Shown here: positions 46,319 through 55,653 of the stretch, one piece after another
Layout: every line of letters begins with the position of its first letter
Position numbering within the stretch: position 1 is the stretch's first letter
Source: Candidatus Jettenia sp.
Lineage (GTDB): Bacteria > Planctomycetota > Brocadiia > Brocadiales > Brocadiaceae
Length of the DNA stretch: 64,000 bases
Assembly (NCBI GenBank): GCA_021650895.1
Contig: CP091278.1
Span: 1,641,659-1,705,658, forward strand
Direction: 5' to 3'
Notes under the pieces: generated by a model
What the model saw: the letters and a program-made list of their open reading frames with translations, nothing else
What the model was told of the DNA's origin: nothing
Database searches by the model: none
Translations under genes and position numbers: made by a program

Positions 46319-48034
46319 TTAAGGTTTTGATAACATTTCAAATAGAGATTTTACTCTTACTCTAACTTCTTCTGGAGATACCAAGAATGTTTCGCCACTT
46401 TTCCTTAATTTTATTTCAAGTTCTTTGGTTTCTGTAAATTTCTTACCGATGACAATTTTTATTGGAATACCAATCAAATCGGCATCCTTAAACTTCACTC
46501 CCGGTCTCTGATCTCTATCATCCAGCAATACTTCAATGTCTGCATTATTCGTAAGATCATCATAAATTTGATTTGCCATCTGCATACTGGGGGTATCGTT
46601 GACATTAACAGGAATGATAATAACCTTGTACGGAGCCAATGATAGTGGCCATATAATCCCATTTTCATCATGTGATATTTCAATAAGGCCTGCAATAATA
46701 CGGTTAACTCCAATCCCATAACACCCCATAATCATAGATTTTTCTTTACCAGTGGCATCCAGGAATTTAGCTTTAAGCGCATCGCTATATTTTGTTCCTA
46801 ACTTAAAGACATGTCCAATTTCAATACCTTGTGAGATATCGATTTCATGATAACATTTTGGGCATCTGTCACCCTTGGCTACATACCGAACATCAGCAAT
46901 TTGGTCAATAACAAAATCCCTTTCCGGGTTTACATTAAATAAATGCATATCTGGTTTATTAGCCCCTGTAACAAAATTACAAAGCACAGATGCTGCCTGA
47001 TCGGCAATGATTTTTACTGGCAATCCCACAGGACCTGCAAATCCCACCGGTGCACCCGTAATATGTTCAATAGTGTTATGGTCTGCAAGCGCAAGGGTTT
47101 CTTGCCCTAAAACCTTAGTTAATTTAGTTTCGTTAACCTCGTGATCACCCCGCAAGAGAATGGCAATGGGTTGTCCATTCGAAATATAGATCATTGTTTT
47201 CACCATTCGGTTCTGCTTCACCTGTAAGAAATCACTAACCTCCTGGATAGTCCGTTTATTAGGGGTTGGGACTTCTTTCAGTAGTTGAGGAGTCATGTGA
47301 TTTTCCGGGGGGATAGGTGCAGCTTCAGCGCGTTCACGGTTGGCGCTGTATCCACATTGTAAGCACCTGATGAGAACGTCCTCACCTACATGACTTGGAA
47401 CCATAAACTCATGGGAGACGTCCCCTCCCATAGCACCAGAATCTGCCTCAACTACAATATAATCCAGGCCACACCTGTCAAATATACGGCAGTACGCATC
47501 GTACATGGATTTGTAACTCTTATTGAGTCCTTCATAATCCACATCAAAACTATAGGCGTCCTTCATAATAAATTCCTTGCTTCGCAGAACTCCAAACCGC
47601 GGTCTTGTTTCATCACGAAACTTGGTTTGAATCTGATACAAGGTGATCGGGAGTTGTCTATATGAACTAATCTCATTCCTTACAATATCCGTAATAATTT
47701 CCTCATGGGTAGGGCCTAATGCAGTTACTTTGCCGTGCCGGTCTTCAAAGGTAATCAAATCATCGCCAAATATGCTTAAGCGCCCGCTCTCTTCCAGAAG
47801 ATCTAACGGTTGAAGTGCAGGAAGAAACACCTCGACAGCCCCTGCACGATTCATTTCTTCCCTCACGATATTAATAACTTTGTTCAAAACCAGTATTCCC
47901 ACTGGCAGATAAGCATAAGCCCCTGCCGTGATTCTTCTGATAAGACCCGCCCGGATCATGAGTTTATGACTATCAATTTCAGCCTCTGAAGGACTCTCCT
48001 TCAAAGTAGGAATTAGTGTTTGAGACCATTTCAT
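46319..48034 (-). CDS. proS: Prolyl-tRNA synthetase, bacterial type
   Basis: Charges tRNA-Pro. Class II motifs are clear: motif 2 in QIQTKFRDETRPRFGVLRSKEF, motif 3 in GIGVNRIIAGLIE. The inserted editing domain of bacterial ProS lies between them (FLQVKQNRMVKTMIY, RGDHEVNETKL, GAPVGFAGPVGLP), and the C-terminal anticodon-binding domain includes DDRDQRPGVKFKDADLIGIP. 571 residues, standard. Confidence 0.97.
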   Translation of the reverse strand: MKWSQTLIPTLKESPSEAEIDSHKLMIRAGLIRRITAGAYAYLPVGILVLNKVINIVREEMNRAGAVEVFLPALQPLDLLEESGRLSIFGDDLITFEDRHGKVTALGPTHEEIITDIVRNEISSYRQLPITLYQIQTKFRDETRPRFGVLRSKEFIMKDAYSFDVDYEGLNKSYKSMYDAYCRIFDRCGLDYIVVEADSGAMGGDVSHEFMVPSHVGEDVLIRCLQCGYSANRERAEAAPIPPENHMTPQLLKEVPTPNKRTIQEVSDFLQVKQNRMVKTMIYISNGQPIAILLRGDHEVNETKLTKVLGQETLALADHNTIEHITGAPVGFAGPVGLPVKIIADQAASVLCNFVTGANKPDMHLFNVNPERDFVIDQIADVRYVAKGDRCPKCYHEIDISQGIEIGHVFKLGTKYSDALKAKFLDATGKEKSMIMGCYGIGVNRIIAGLIEISHDENGIIWPLSLAPYKVIIIPVNVNDTPSMQMANQIYDDLTNNADIEVLLDDRDQRPGVKFKDADLIGIPIKIVIGKKFTETKELEIKLRKSGETFLVSPEEVRVRVKSLFEMLSKP

Positions 48035-48267
48035 GAATTATTTATTCCTTAAAAGAATTACTATAATATCCTCTTTATTATAAGGTTAACCGTGTAAGCA
48101 CTAGATTATAGTTTTTTATTTTTCTCTTTCAAGAATTAAAATGATTGATCCGGAAATAGCTCCTTAGGAATTTCTTGCTTTCTTCATCTATTTGATGGTA
48201 TCATTTTACCCTTGGAGGTAAATTCCGGCTGTCTTGAATTAGGAGACAGAAATTTTCAATCAATACT

Positions 48268-49050
48268 ATGGAAAAACTTTCCGTTACTATCATAACACTC
48301 AACGAAGAAGAAAATATCCGCGATGCCTTAGAAAGCGTTACATGGGCTGATGAGATCATTATTGTCGATTCTGGAAGTAGTGATAAAACCATCGATATTT
48401 GCAAAGAATACACTGAAAAAATATTTTACAATCCATGGCCAGGTCATATAACTCAAAAAAACATTGCTATAGATAAGGCAGCCTATCTATGGATATTATC
48501 AATAGATGCTGATGAGCGGATCACTCCTGAGCTTGCCAAGGAGATAAAAGAAGTGCTGCAATACCCAAAAGCCGATGCCTATGCTATGCCGCGCCATGTC
48601 TTTTATTTAGGCAGATGGATATACCACTCCGGATGGTATCCTGACTATAAAGTAAGGCTCTTCAAGAAAAATAATGCTAGATGGGGAGGGGTAAACCCCC
48701 ATGATACAGTTATTGTAGATGGGAAGCTAGGACATCTTAACGGTAACCTGGTTCATTACTCTTACAAAAATATTTCACATCATGTAAATACAATAAACAA
48801 TTTTACTACCATTAGTGCCGGAGAATATTTAAAACTAGGCAAAAGAGCCAGCTTGTGGAATATTACATTGAGGCCAGCCGGTACATTTCTCAAAAAATAT
48901 ATCCTGAAACAAGGCTTCAGGGATGGACTTCCAGGTTTTATCATAGCTGTATCTTCGGCTTATTATGTGTTTTTAAAATACGCAAAACTCTGGGAGTTAA
49001 TTAATATAATCGACTACCAGGACACAAAGAAAGGTATAAAGAAAAGATAA
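48268..49050 (+). CDS. Family 2 glycosyltransferase (WaaE/KdtX-like)
   Basis: GT-A-fold transferase of 260 residues that likely adds a core sugar to LPS. SVTIITLNEEENIRDAL, DEIIIVDSGSSDKT, and LSIDADERITPEL with the metal-binding DAD are diagnostic; GWYPDYKVRLFKKNNARWGG and VHDTV-like VNPHDTV are typical of the WaaE group. A C-terminal hydrophobic helix (GLPGFIIAVSSAYYVFLKYAKLW) binds membrane. First gene of the surface polysaccharide locus. Confidence 0.93.
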   Translation: MEKLSVTIITLNEEENIRDALESVTWADEIIIVDSGSSDKTIDICKEYTEKIFYNPWPGHITQKNIAIDKAAYLWILSIDADERITPELAKEIKEVLQYPKADAYAMPRHVFYLGRWIYHSGWYPDYKVRLFKKNNARWGGVNPHDTVIVDGKLGHLNGNLVHYSYKNISHHVNTINNFTTISAGEYLKLGKRASLWNITLRPAGTFLKKYILKQGFRDGLPGFIIAVSSAYYVFLKYAKLWELINIIDYQDTKKGIKKR

Positions 49051-49112
49051 ATAACGATAAAAGACTTTGCTTTTAAATTAGGCCTTCGGCGACTTTTGTT
49101 CTTTATTAAACT

Positions 49113-49187
49113 GTAGGGCAAGGCTTTAGCCTTGCTTCCCCGCTGGAATGTACCTGGGTAAGAGCAACCCTAAAGGGTTGCCCTACG
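49113..49187. repeat. Palindromic composite repeat
   Basis: Outer arms GTAGGGCAA and TTGCCCTAC enclose two hairpins, AAGGC-TTTA-GCCTT and AACCCT-AAAGGGTT. The reverse complement aligns with the degenerate copy at 4651-4711. It lies in the 350-base gap between two glycosyltransferase genes, where I see no gene. Confidence 0.65.
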
Positions 49188-49398
49188 GAATTGAAATTCC
49201 TATACATTAAATTAGGTTAGGTTTTAAAAGACAAAACTCAAAGAATTTTCTTTTTTACCCACCTCTAAATCCCCTCCCAAGAGGGGACTTTTTATTCTCC
49301 TGTAGAGACGCAAGATTTTGCGTCTCTACAATCAGGGTTAGGGGTATGTTAACGGTATAATGGAAAACTTTGAAATTCCTATACATTTAAAGTAGAAA

Positions 49399-50448
49399 TT
49401 GAAAATCCTCCACATAAATACTGAAAAGACCTGGCGAGGCGGAGAACAGCAAGTTCTTTACCTGGTTAAGGGATTGAGAAATCGGGGATATGAATCAGGC
49501 ATCATATGCCAGCCTAATAGTCCTCTAGCGGAAAGAGCAAAGGCAGAGAAACTATGGGTTGATGAAGTAAGGATGAGGGGCAGTGCCGACCCCTGTGCCA
49601 TCTTCTCTCTAGCTAAATTATTGAGAAGAGGCTATGATATTTTACATCTCCATACATCCAATGCCCATACTCTGGGGCTTCTAGCATCCATGCTAACGAA
49701 AGGCCATAAAACAGTAGTCTCAAGGAGGGTCAGTTTTCCTATCAAGCATTCTTTGAGAAGGCTTAAATACATGGGTATTGATAAGGTAATTGCTGTATCT
49801 GAAGATATAAGAAAGAGCCTCATACATTGCGGCATCCCTCCTCAATTAGTAGTAACGATACACAGCGCCATAGACCTTAATCGTTACAAAAAAAGAAATT
49901 GTGAGCCATCAGAACCCGTAGTAGGAATTGTTGCCCATCTTGCCGAACATAAAGGACATAGATACTTTTTGGAAGCTGCAAAAGAAGTCTCAACCATTAT
50001 TCCTACTGCACGTTTTTTGGTGATTGGTGATGGAGAGAAAAGAGAAGAGTTAGAGCGATATGCAAAGAATTTGGATATTGCTGAGAGGGTATCATTTCTT
50101 GGTTTTCAAAAGGATATTCCTCAGGTAATTTCCCTGTGCACAATTACCGTCTTATCTTCCATTAGTGGTGAAGGCTCGCCAGGTGTGCTTAAGGAATCAA
50201 TGGCTACAGGCGTGCCGGTTATTACAACGAATGTTGGAGGAAGCGTGGAGATTGTGGAAGATGGTATTACTGGTCTCGTAGTTCCCCCTATGAACTCAAA
50301 AGCCCTGGCATTGGCCATGATAAAGCTCTTAACCAATGATAAATTAAGGAAGAACCTGGCACATGAAGGTCTCAGGAAAGTAAATGAATTTTCCGTAGAT
50401 AGAATGGTTGAAAAGACCGAAGCTGTGTATAAAAGCCTTTTATCATAA
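49399..50448 (+). CDS. Family 4 glycosyltransferase
   Basis: GT-B-fold transferase of 349 residues. The N-terminal acceptor domain starts KILHINTEKTWRGGEQQVL, and the donor domain has VGIVAHLAEHKGH, FLVIGDGEKREELE, VSFLGFQKDIPQV and SGEGSPGVLKESMATGVPVITTNVGG, the family 4 EX7E region. Start codon is TTG. Likely acts at the cytoplasmic membrane in LPS core or surface polysaccharide synthesis; sugar specificity unknown. Confidence 0.92.
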   Translation: MKILHINTEKTWRGGEQQVLYLVKGLRNRGYESGIICQPNSPLAERAKAEKLWVDEVRMRGSADPCAIFSLAKLLRRGYDILHLHTSNAHTLGLLASMLTKGHKTVVSRRVSFPIKHSLRRLKYMGIDKVIAVSEDIRKSLIHCGIPPQLVVTIHSAIDLNRYKKRNCEPSEPVVGIVAHLAEHKGHRYFLEAAKEVSTIIPTARFLVIGDGEKREELERYAKNLDIAERVSFLGFQKDIPQVISLCTITVLSSISGEGSPGVLKESMATGVPVITTNVGGSVEIVEDGITGLVVPPMNSKALALAMIKLLTNDKLRKNLAHEGLRKVNEFSVDRMVEKTEAVYKSLLS

Positions 50449-50450
50449 CC

Positions 50451-50567
50451 ATGAAAATATTTCTTACATGGAGCAAATTAATGATATATAACTGGTATAG
50501 ACGAGAAATAAGAAAAACTTTATCTCGCCACCTACCATACATCAATCTATTTTACGCCGGAGTGTAA
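50451..50567 (+). CDS. Small open frame filling the gap between glycosyltransferase and kinase genes
   Basis: A 38-codon frame starting MKIFLTWSKLMIYNWYRREI, rich in Arg, Lys and aromatic residues. It begins two bases after the preceding stop and ends two bases before the next start, so it fills the gap exactly. No family recognised. The tight packing suggests it is translated or is a remnant of a once-longer gene; there is no strong Shine-Dalgarno sequence. Confidence 0.35.
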   Translation: MKIFLTWSKLMIYNWYRREIRKTLSRHLPYINLFYAGV

Positions 50568-50569
50568 CT

Positions 50570-51397
50570 ATGGATTTTGTTAAATTTTACCGGGATGGAT
50601 ATAAGCTTTCTATTGATGAACGATTTCAAGGTATTACAAAATGGCTCCTGGAAAATATTTATAAAAAAGAATCACATCCTTTTCATACATCCCGCCATTC
50701 CATAGTCTGGAAGACTTATTATCCTGCACTTGGTGAATTGTTTATAAAAACCTTCAAGTCTGAGGGCTTTTTATTTAAGATAAAAGACCTTTTTAGAGGA
50801 TCCAGGGCCTATCGGGCATGGAAAGCGGGGGAAATGTTAGAGAGTAACGGCTTTTGTGCTCCTGAGGTAGTAGCTATTGGAGAAAAAAGGAGTTTTGGGT
50901 TATTACAGGAATCTTTTTTGGTTACACTTCCAGTCAAAGGGTCTTCCCTCATGGAGGCGTTCTCATCACTTACTAGCCTTAAGGCAAAACGTGAAATGGT
51001 GTATCAGTTAGGGAGGGAAATAGGAAAGTTACATAAATTTAGCATTATCCATGGAGATCTCCTCCCAGTAAATATATTTATTGTAATGGCTGAAGGAAGA
51101 TATCTTGTCTATCTTCTCGATAACGAGAGAACAAAACAGGTCTCTATCATTACAGCAAAACATCGGATTAAAAACCTGGTACAACTCAATAGAATGGTAG
51201 TCCCCGGGATAACCGCTTCTGACAGGATAAGATTTTTCGATGCTTATTTGGAAGAAAATCAGTCCCTTAAATCTGATAGAAATCGGATACTAAAAAGAAT
51301 AGGAGAAATTACGGTCAAAAGGGTTATGAAGCATAGAAAAATACCCTTAGAGAAGAGGAATGGGATAACTTTCAGAGCACTTATGGCCTGGAAGTAA
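50570..51397 (+). CDS. LPS kinase-like protein (KdkA/WaaP family)
   Basis: 275-residue protein with an eukaryote-like kinase fold that likely phosphorylates Kdo or heptose in the LPS inner core. The catalytic loop is IIHGDLLPVNIFI with His161, Asp163 and Asn168; YLLDNERTK provides the metal-binding Asp. The N-lobe lysine is in FIKTFKS. A second family member occurs at 53591-54382. Adds to the evidence for a lipopolysaccharide-bearing outer membrane. Confidence 0.87.
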   Translation: MDFVKFYRDGYKLSIDERFQGITKWLLENIYKKESHPFHTSRHSIVWKTYYPALGELFIKTFKSEGFLFKIKDLFRGSRAYRAWKAGEMLESNGFCAPEVVAIGEKRSFGLLQESFLVTLPVKGSSLMEAFSSLTSLKAKREMVYQLGREIGKLHKFSIIHGDLLPVNIFIVMAEGRYLVYLLDNERTKQVSIITAKHRIKNLVQLNRMVVPGITASDRIRFFDAYLEENQSLKSDRNRILKRIGEITVKRVMKHRKIPLEKRNGITFRALMAWK

Positions 51398-51440
51398 AAT
51401 AATACGAAGAATTTTAACATCAAGGATCTTATAATAAAAT

Positions 51441-52421
51441 ATGCGAGTTGCAGTAATAGGATATGGCACTGAAAATACGGCAAGCACGGTTTTCCGATAC
51501 CGCGCTTGTCAGAAGATGTGGGCTGAAGATGGCCATCTGCTCGATATTTATTATATCAAAAAAGTTACTAAAGATTTCTGGTCACGAATAAAATCTTACG
51601 ATGCTATCATAAATCAAAAAGCGCTTTTAAGGCCGTCATTTGGACGGAAACTATTCGCCATCGGTATACCCGTATTCTTCGACTTTGATGATGCTATATG
51701 GACTCGGCCAAAAAAACCTTATTCGTGGTTTACCCAACTCAAAGTAAATTGTAGAATTAGGTATTGGTTTAAGCACGTTGGAATAATCACAGCCAATCGA
51801 GTCCTGGCAGATTTTGCCAATACATTTACCGACCGTGTTTATGTTGTGCCGATGGCCCTTGATTTAAGTATTTGGAAACCAGCTCCAAAATTACCGAAAA
51901 AGGAGATTATTATAGGTTGGGCAGGCTCTCCCGGAAATCTCTGGCATCTGGAAAAACTTCAAAGCGTTCTTGAAGAAGTCCTTACAACATACCAACAGAC
52001 ACGCTTAGCTGTTTTTTCAGGAAAAAAGCCTGATTTCACTATCCCGTTCGACTACTATAAATACGAACCCGGTAAGGAAGCAGGATTTATTCAATCACTC
52101 GACATTGGATTGCTCCCCCTTGAATACGAACCATATTCAATGGGCAAATCACCACTTAAGGCCTTACAGTATCTCAGTTGTGGAGTTCCTGTCGTGGGTA
52201 ACATTAAAGGAGCTGCAAGCGAATTCTTAACTAACAAGAATAGTATTTCGGTAAACTCAATAACTGAATGGAAAGCGGCTTTAGGACGATTGATTGAAAA
52301 TCAGGCAGAAATTAACCAGTTAGGAAATGCAGGTATAGAATATATCCGGAAGCATCATAATTTATACGATACATCGAAAGAGCTCCAAAATATTATTGGT
52401 AAAAAATTAAGCAGCGTTTAA
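51441..52421 (+). CDS. Family 4-like glycosyltransferase
   Basis: 326-residue GT-B protein. N-terminus RVAVIGYGTENTASTVFRYRAC; the acceptor domain includes FDFDDAIWTRP, a motif common in polysaccharide glycosyltransferases of this type; the donor domain has IIGWAGSPGNLWHLEKLQ, DIGLLPLEYEPYSMGKSPLKALQYLSCGVPVVG. The usual EX7E is less clear (second Glu missing or moved), so activity is probable rather than certain. Confidence 0.87.
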   Translation: MRVAVIGYGTENTASTVFRYRACQKMWAEDGHLLDIYYIKKVTKDFWSRIKSYDAIINQKALLRPSFGRKLFAIGIPVFFDFDDAIWTRPKKPYSWFTQLKVNCRIRYWFKHVGIITANRVLADFANTFTDRVYVVPMALDLSIWKPAPKLPKKEIIIGWAGSPGNLWHLEKLQSVLEEVLTTYQQTRLAVFSGKKPDFTIPFDYYKYEPGKEAGFIQSLDIGLLPLEYEPYSMGKSPLKALQYLSCGVPVVGNIKGAASEFLTNKNSISVNSITEWKAALGRLIENQAEINQLGNAGIEYIRKHHNLYDTSKELQNIIGKKLSSV

Positions 52422-52446
52422 ATTTATTGAATGGAGCAGGTAAGGA

Positions 52447-53598
52447 TTGAAAATTGCCCTGGTCTATCCGAAATATACCACACATGGAGGCACTGAACGA
52501 TTTATCTTTACCTTTGCCAGACAACTCCTTGATATGGGACATGAGGTGCATCTTATCGTAGGGAAAATTGATAAGCCAATTGACGGAAGGATTGTTGTAC
52601 ACAAGGTCCCCATCATTAAACTTGGCAGGTTTTTAAAGGTACTAAGTTTCCTGTTGTTCTCTCAACAGGTCCTTAAGAAGCACCGGTTTGATATTATTCA
52701 GGGTTTCGGAAGAACGATAAAACAGGATGTTTTTCGGGCAGGCGGCGGCTGCCACAAAGAATACAGGAAAAACGTTTTGCGGAAAATTAAGAACCCATTA
52801 TTACGATACTTCAAATTGTCTCTACCGTATCAGTTGCTCCTTCTCTACATCGAAAAGAAGCAGTTTTCAAAAAGAAATTTCAAGAAGATAGTAGCCGTTT
52901 CAAACCAGGTTAAAAAAGAGCTTATCGCAAACTATAGAATATTAGAAAAAGATATTGAGGTTATTTATAATGGCGTTGATATAGACACGTTTCATCCATG
53001 CAACAGGAAAAGATACTTCTCTGAAGTAAGAAAAAGGTTTCATATAAAGTTGCATGAGAAGGTAATCCTTTTTCTTGGAACGGGGTTTGAGAGAAAAGGT
53101 TTATCTTCTCTTATACAGGCGTTTGCAATAATAAAGAATGATTATCCGGATACAAAGCTTGTTGTCGTTGGCAAAGATAATACTACTCAAAAGTATGTGC
53201 ATTTTTCAGAGAAACTAAATCTGTCTGGCAGTGTTATTTTTACAGGCCCGCAATCGGATGTAAAAACATTGTATGCAGCAGCGGATATCTTTGTGCTTCC
53301 AACCCTCTATGAGCCGTTTGGAAATGTGTGCCTTGAAGCAATGGCGAGCGGTCTCCCTGTGATAACAAGCAGGGCAAACGGGGTTTCTGAAATAATGGAA
53401 GGGATGGATTATTTGTTACTGAACAATCCAGGCGATATTGAAGACATGGCGAGGAAAATACGATTCCTTTTAGCAAATAACATCGAAAGAGAGAAATTTT
53501 CTCTTGCTGCCAGAAGAATAGCTGAAAACTACACCATTTCTAGAAATGCTCAGCAATTTATACATGTATACCAGATTATTTTGAGATGTGATGTTTGA
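52447..53598 (+). CDS. Family 4 glycosyltransferase (WaaG-like)
   Basis: 383-residue GT-B protein. KIALVYPKYTTHGGTERFIF at the start, the WaaG-like QGFGRTIKQDVFRAGGGCHKEY segment, VIYNGVDIDTFHP at the domain joint, and FLGTGFERKGLSSLI, VVVGKDN, LPTLYEPFGNVCLEAMASG with EX7E in the donor domain. WaaG adds the first glucose to the outer core; this similarity is by motif only. TTG start. Overlaps the next gene by eight bases. Confidence 0.92.
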   Translation: MKIALVYPKYTTHGGTERFIFTFARQLLDMGHEVHLIVGKIDKPIDGRIVVHKVPIIKLGRFLKVLSFLLFSQQVLKKHRFDIIQGFGRTIKQDVFRAGGGCHKEYRKNVLRKIKNPLLRYFKLSLPYQLLLLYIEKKQFSKRNFKKIVAVSNQVKKELIANYRILEKDIEVIYNGVDIDTFHPCNRKRYFSEVRKRFHIKLHEKVILFLGTGFERKGLSSLIQAFAIIKNDYPDTKLVVVGKDNTTQKYVHFSEKLNLSGSVIFTGPQSDVKTLYAAADIFVLPTLYEPFGNVCLEAMASGLPVITSRANGVSEIMEGMDYLLLNNPGDIEDMARKIRFLLANNIEREKFSLAARRIAENYTISRNAQQFIHVYQIILRCDV

Positions 53599-54382
53599 AT
53601 TCATTAAGATAGAAGGCCATAAAGGTATAATAGAAGAAGGTTTTAAAAAAGTAGCTGAAAGTATTATCTCAACAGTTAACAGAAAACCGCCTGGAATTAA
53701 GGTTATCAAAGAAACACCCAAAACAACAATCGTTGATTTTACCATTAGTAACCTTCCTATTATTGTTAAGGTACACAAGTATCCATTTTTATCCGGCATG
53801 CGAAGAATATCAAAATCAAAAAAGGCCTTTCAAGCATTTCAACATCTTAAGGTCCTGGGTGCAAATAGTCCCAGACCACTTGCCATATTAGATAAAAGGA
53901 GATATGGACTTTTACGTGAGAGTTGGTATGTAACAGAGAAGGTATCCAATACTGAAAAACTCGATTGGTATTTTACAAAATGGTTTTTGGGTAGCATAGA
54001 CATACCTCATGGAAAATGGAAAAGAAGATTAATACAGGATTTAGCCCAATTAATAGCCCTGCTCCATACAAAAGGAATATATCATAATGATCTGAAGGCA
54101 AGCAATATACTCGTTCAAGGCAAAGAATCAGACTGCGAGCTATTCCTGATCGATCTGGAAGGTGTTAAATTCAACACCTGTGTTAGCAAGAGGCGCAGGT
54201 TAAAGAATCTTGCACAAATCATGTTGTCAATGGACAATCTCTTTACCAAATTTGATATCTATCGTTTTTTTATTACCTATTGCAATGAGTGCAAGGAAAG
54301 AGATGTGCATACCTATATAAAAATGGTTGAAGGTCTTGTTCAAAGAAAGAAGGAGATAAAAAAAAAGAATAATGTACTGTAA
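53591..54382 (+). CDS. LPS kinase-like protein (Kdo/WaaP family)
   Basis: 263-residue kinase-fold protein. Lys in IIVKVHKYPF, catalytic loop GIYHNDLKASNILV (His, Asp, Asn) and FLIDLEGVKF as the metal site. C-terminal lysine tail. The start ATG lies inside the last codons of the preceding gene, and the end overlaps the O-antigen ligase-like gene by eleven bases, so three genes are translationally coupled. Confidence 0.87.
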   Translation: MFEFIKIEGHKGIIEEGFKKVAESIISTVNRKPPGIKVIKETPKTTIVDFTISNLPIIVKVHKYPFLSGMRRISKSKKAFQAFQHLKVLGANSPRPLAILDKRRYGLLRESWYVTEKVSNTEKLDWYFTKWFLGSIDIPHGKWKRRLIQDLAQLIALLHTKGIYHNDLKASNILVQGKESDCELFLIDLEGVKFNTCVSKRRRLKNLAQIMLSMDNLFTKFDIYRFFITYCNECKERDVHTYIKMVEGLVQRKKEIKKKNNVL

Positions 54383-55598
54383 GATTACTACGACTGCGAT
54401 AGAAAAATTTGGGGATGTTTTATTCAAGAGCAGCCTTATTTTCTTTGTAATTTCTCTACCCTTATCGATAGCGGTAAATGAAGGAGCATTTTGGCTAGCT
54501 TTGATAGGCTACACTATCAACAGGTTCAGTGATAAAAAGCCGTTATTTTGTATCACCGGGATTGAAAGACCTATGGGCATCTTTATGCTAGCCTTAGTTC
54601 TTACTTCTTTATTTTCAATAAACCCTCTCTATAGCTTATCCTCAATTGGTAACCTAAGATATTTTCTCCTTTATCTTATGCTTGCAAGTTACCGGTTGGA
54701 AAGGGACTTCATAGGAAGGTTAGTCGGCCTCATTATTCTTATGGCAACAGCCTGGTCTGTTTACGAAATCTTCAAGTACTTTCAAACACAGTCTTCTCGA
54801 TTAGATACCTATACAGCTCATATAAATACTTTCATTATTCCATTCATAATCGGCCTTTTGATTATGGATCAAATCGGAAAAAGAAAACAAGCTTTTCTCT
54901 TGTTCTCCCTCTGTGTTCTTCTTATAGCAAGCTTTTTGAGCTTCTCAAGAATAGCATGGTTGGGTACCTTTAGCAGTGTAATATTGGTACTATTTTACCG
55001 AAATTGGAAACTATCATCATTGTTTGTATCAATGATAATATTAGCAGCTTTTATTATTATACTATATCATCCAGATTCTACAATTGGCAAGCTCATAAGC
55101 AGTATCATCAACCCTTTTCAACAAGGAGGAATACGGCTGGGTAGTAATCTGGAGCGGTTACAGATGATAAAAGATACCGTATCAATTTTGAAAAAAGATT
55201 TACTTACCGGTATTGGTCCAGACGCATATAAATTTGTCTCCACAGATAAACACATGAGAATATCTATGGATTATGTTCAGATATTGGCTACATCAGGTTT
55301 GGTTGGCTTCTCGGCATATGCATGGCTCATATTTGCCTTTATTCAAAGATGCTTTCTCATCGAAAAGGAAAATCGTAAGAGAGAGGCGTTTAGTTTTTAC
55401 CATATCCTCTCTATCTGCTTTTTTGCAGCATTTATAGGCTTTCTGATGTGCGGGAGTTTTGAGCCAATGTTTTTTTCCACCAAGAGACTCAGGTTTATCA
55501 TGTTACTGTTAGGCATGAATGAATGCCTATTTAAGTTTTATAAGCATGAGAGCAACATGGAAACAAACAGGCAATTTACTATTGTTCCTCATGGTTAA
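54372..55598 (+). CDS. O-antigen ligase/polymerase-like membrane protein (WaaL/Wzy)
   Basis: 408-residue protein with about ten hydrophobic segments and a larger periplasmic loop (about 255-310) containing RLGSNLERLQMIKDTV and LLTGIGPDAYKFV, the typical RxxxW-like and GxG-like region of the Wzy_C domain. SFSRIAWLG is the other landmark. It would attach or polymerise O-chains on lipid A-core. The last gene of the plus-strand block. Confidence 0.9.
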   Translation: MYCKITTTAIEKFGDVLFKSSLIFFVISLPLSIAVNEGAFWLALIGYTINRFSDKKPLFCITGIERPMGIFMLALVLTSLFSINPLYSLSSIGNLRYFLLYLMLASYRLERDFIGRLVGLIILMATAWSVYEIFKYFQTQSSRLDTYTAHINTFIIPFIIGLLIMDQIGKRKQAFLLFSLCVLLIASFLSFSRIAWLGTFSSVILVLFYRNWKLSSLFVSMIILAAFIIILYHPDSTIGKLISSIINPFQQGGIRLGSNLERLQMIKDTVSILKKDLLTGIGPDAYKFVSTDKHMRISMDYVQILATSGLVGFSAYAWLIFAFIQRCFLIEKENRKREAFSFYHILSICFFAAFIGFLMCGSFEPMFFSTKRLRFIMLLLGMNECLFKFYKHESNMETNRQFTIVPHG

Positions 55599-55653
55599 AG
55601 GCTTTACTTCGATACCATTTTCTTGTTATATCAAATAGTATATTGGGATCTCT

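Noticed and set aside
46099-46341. 80-codon minus-strand frame between DUF4416 and proS genes
   Set aside because: It lies inside the MITE-like element and reads through its palindromes and inverted end.
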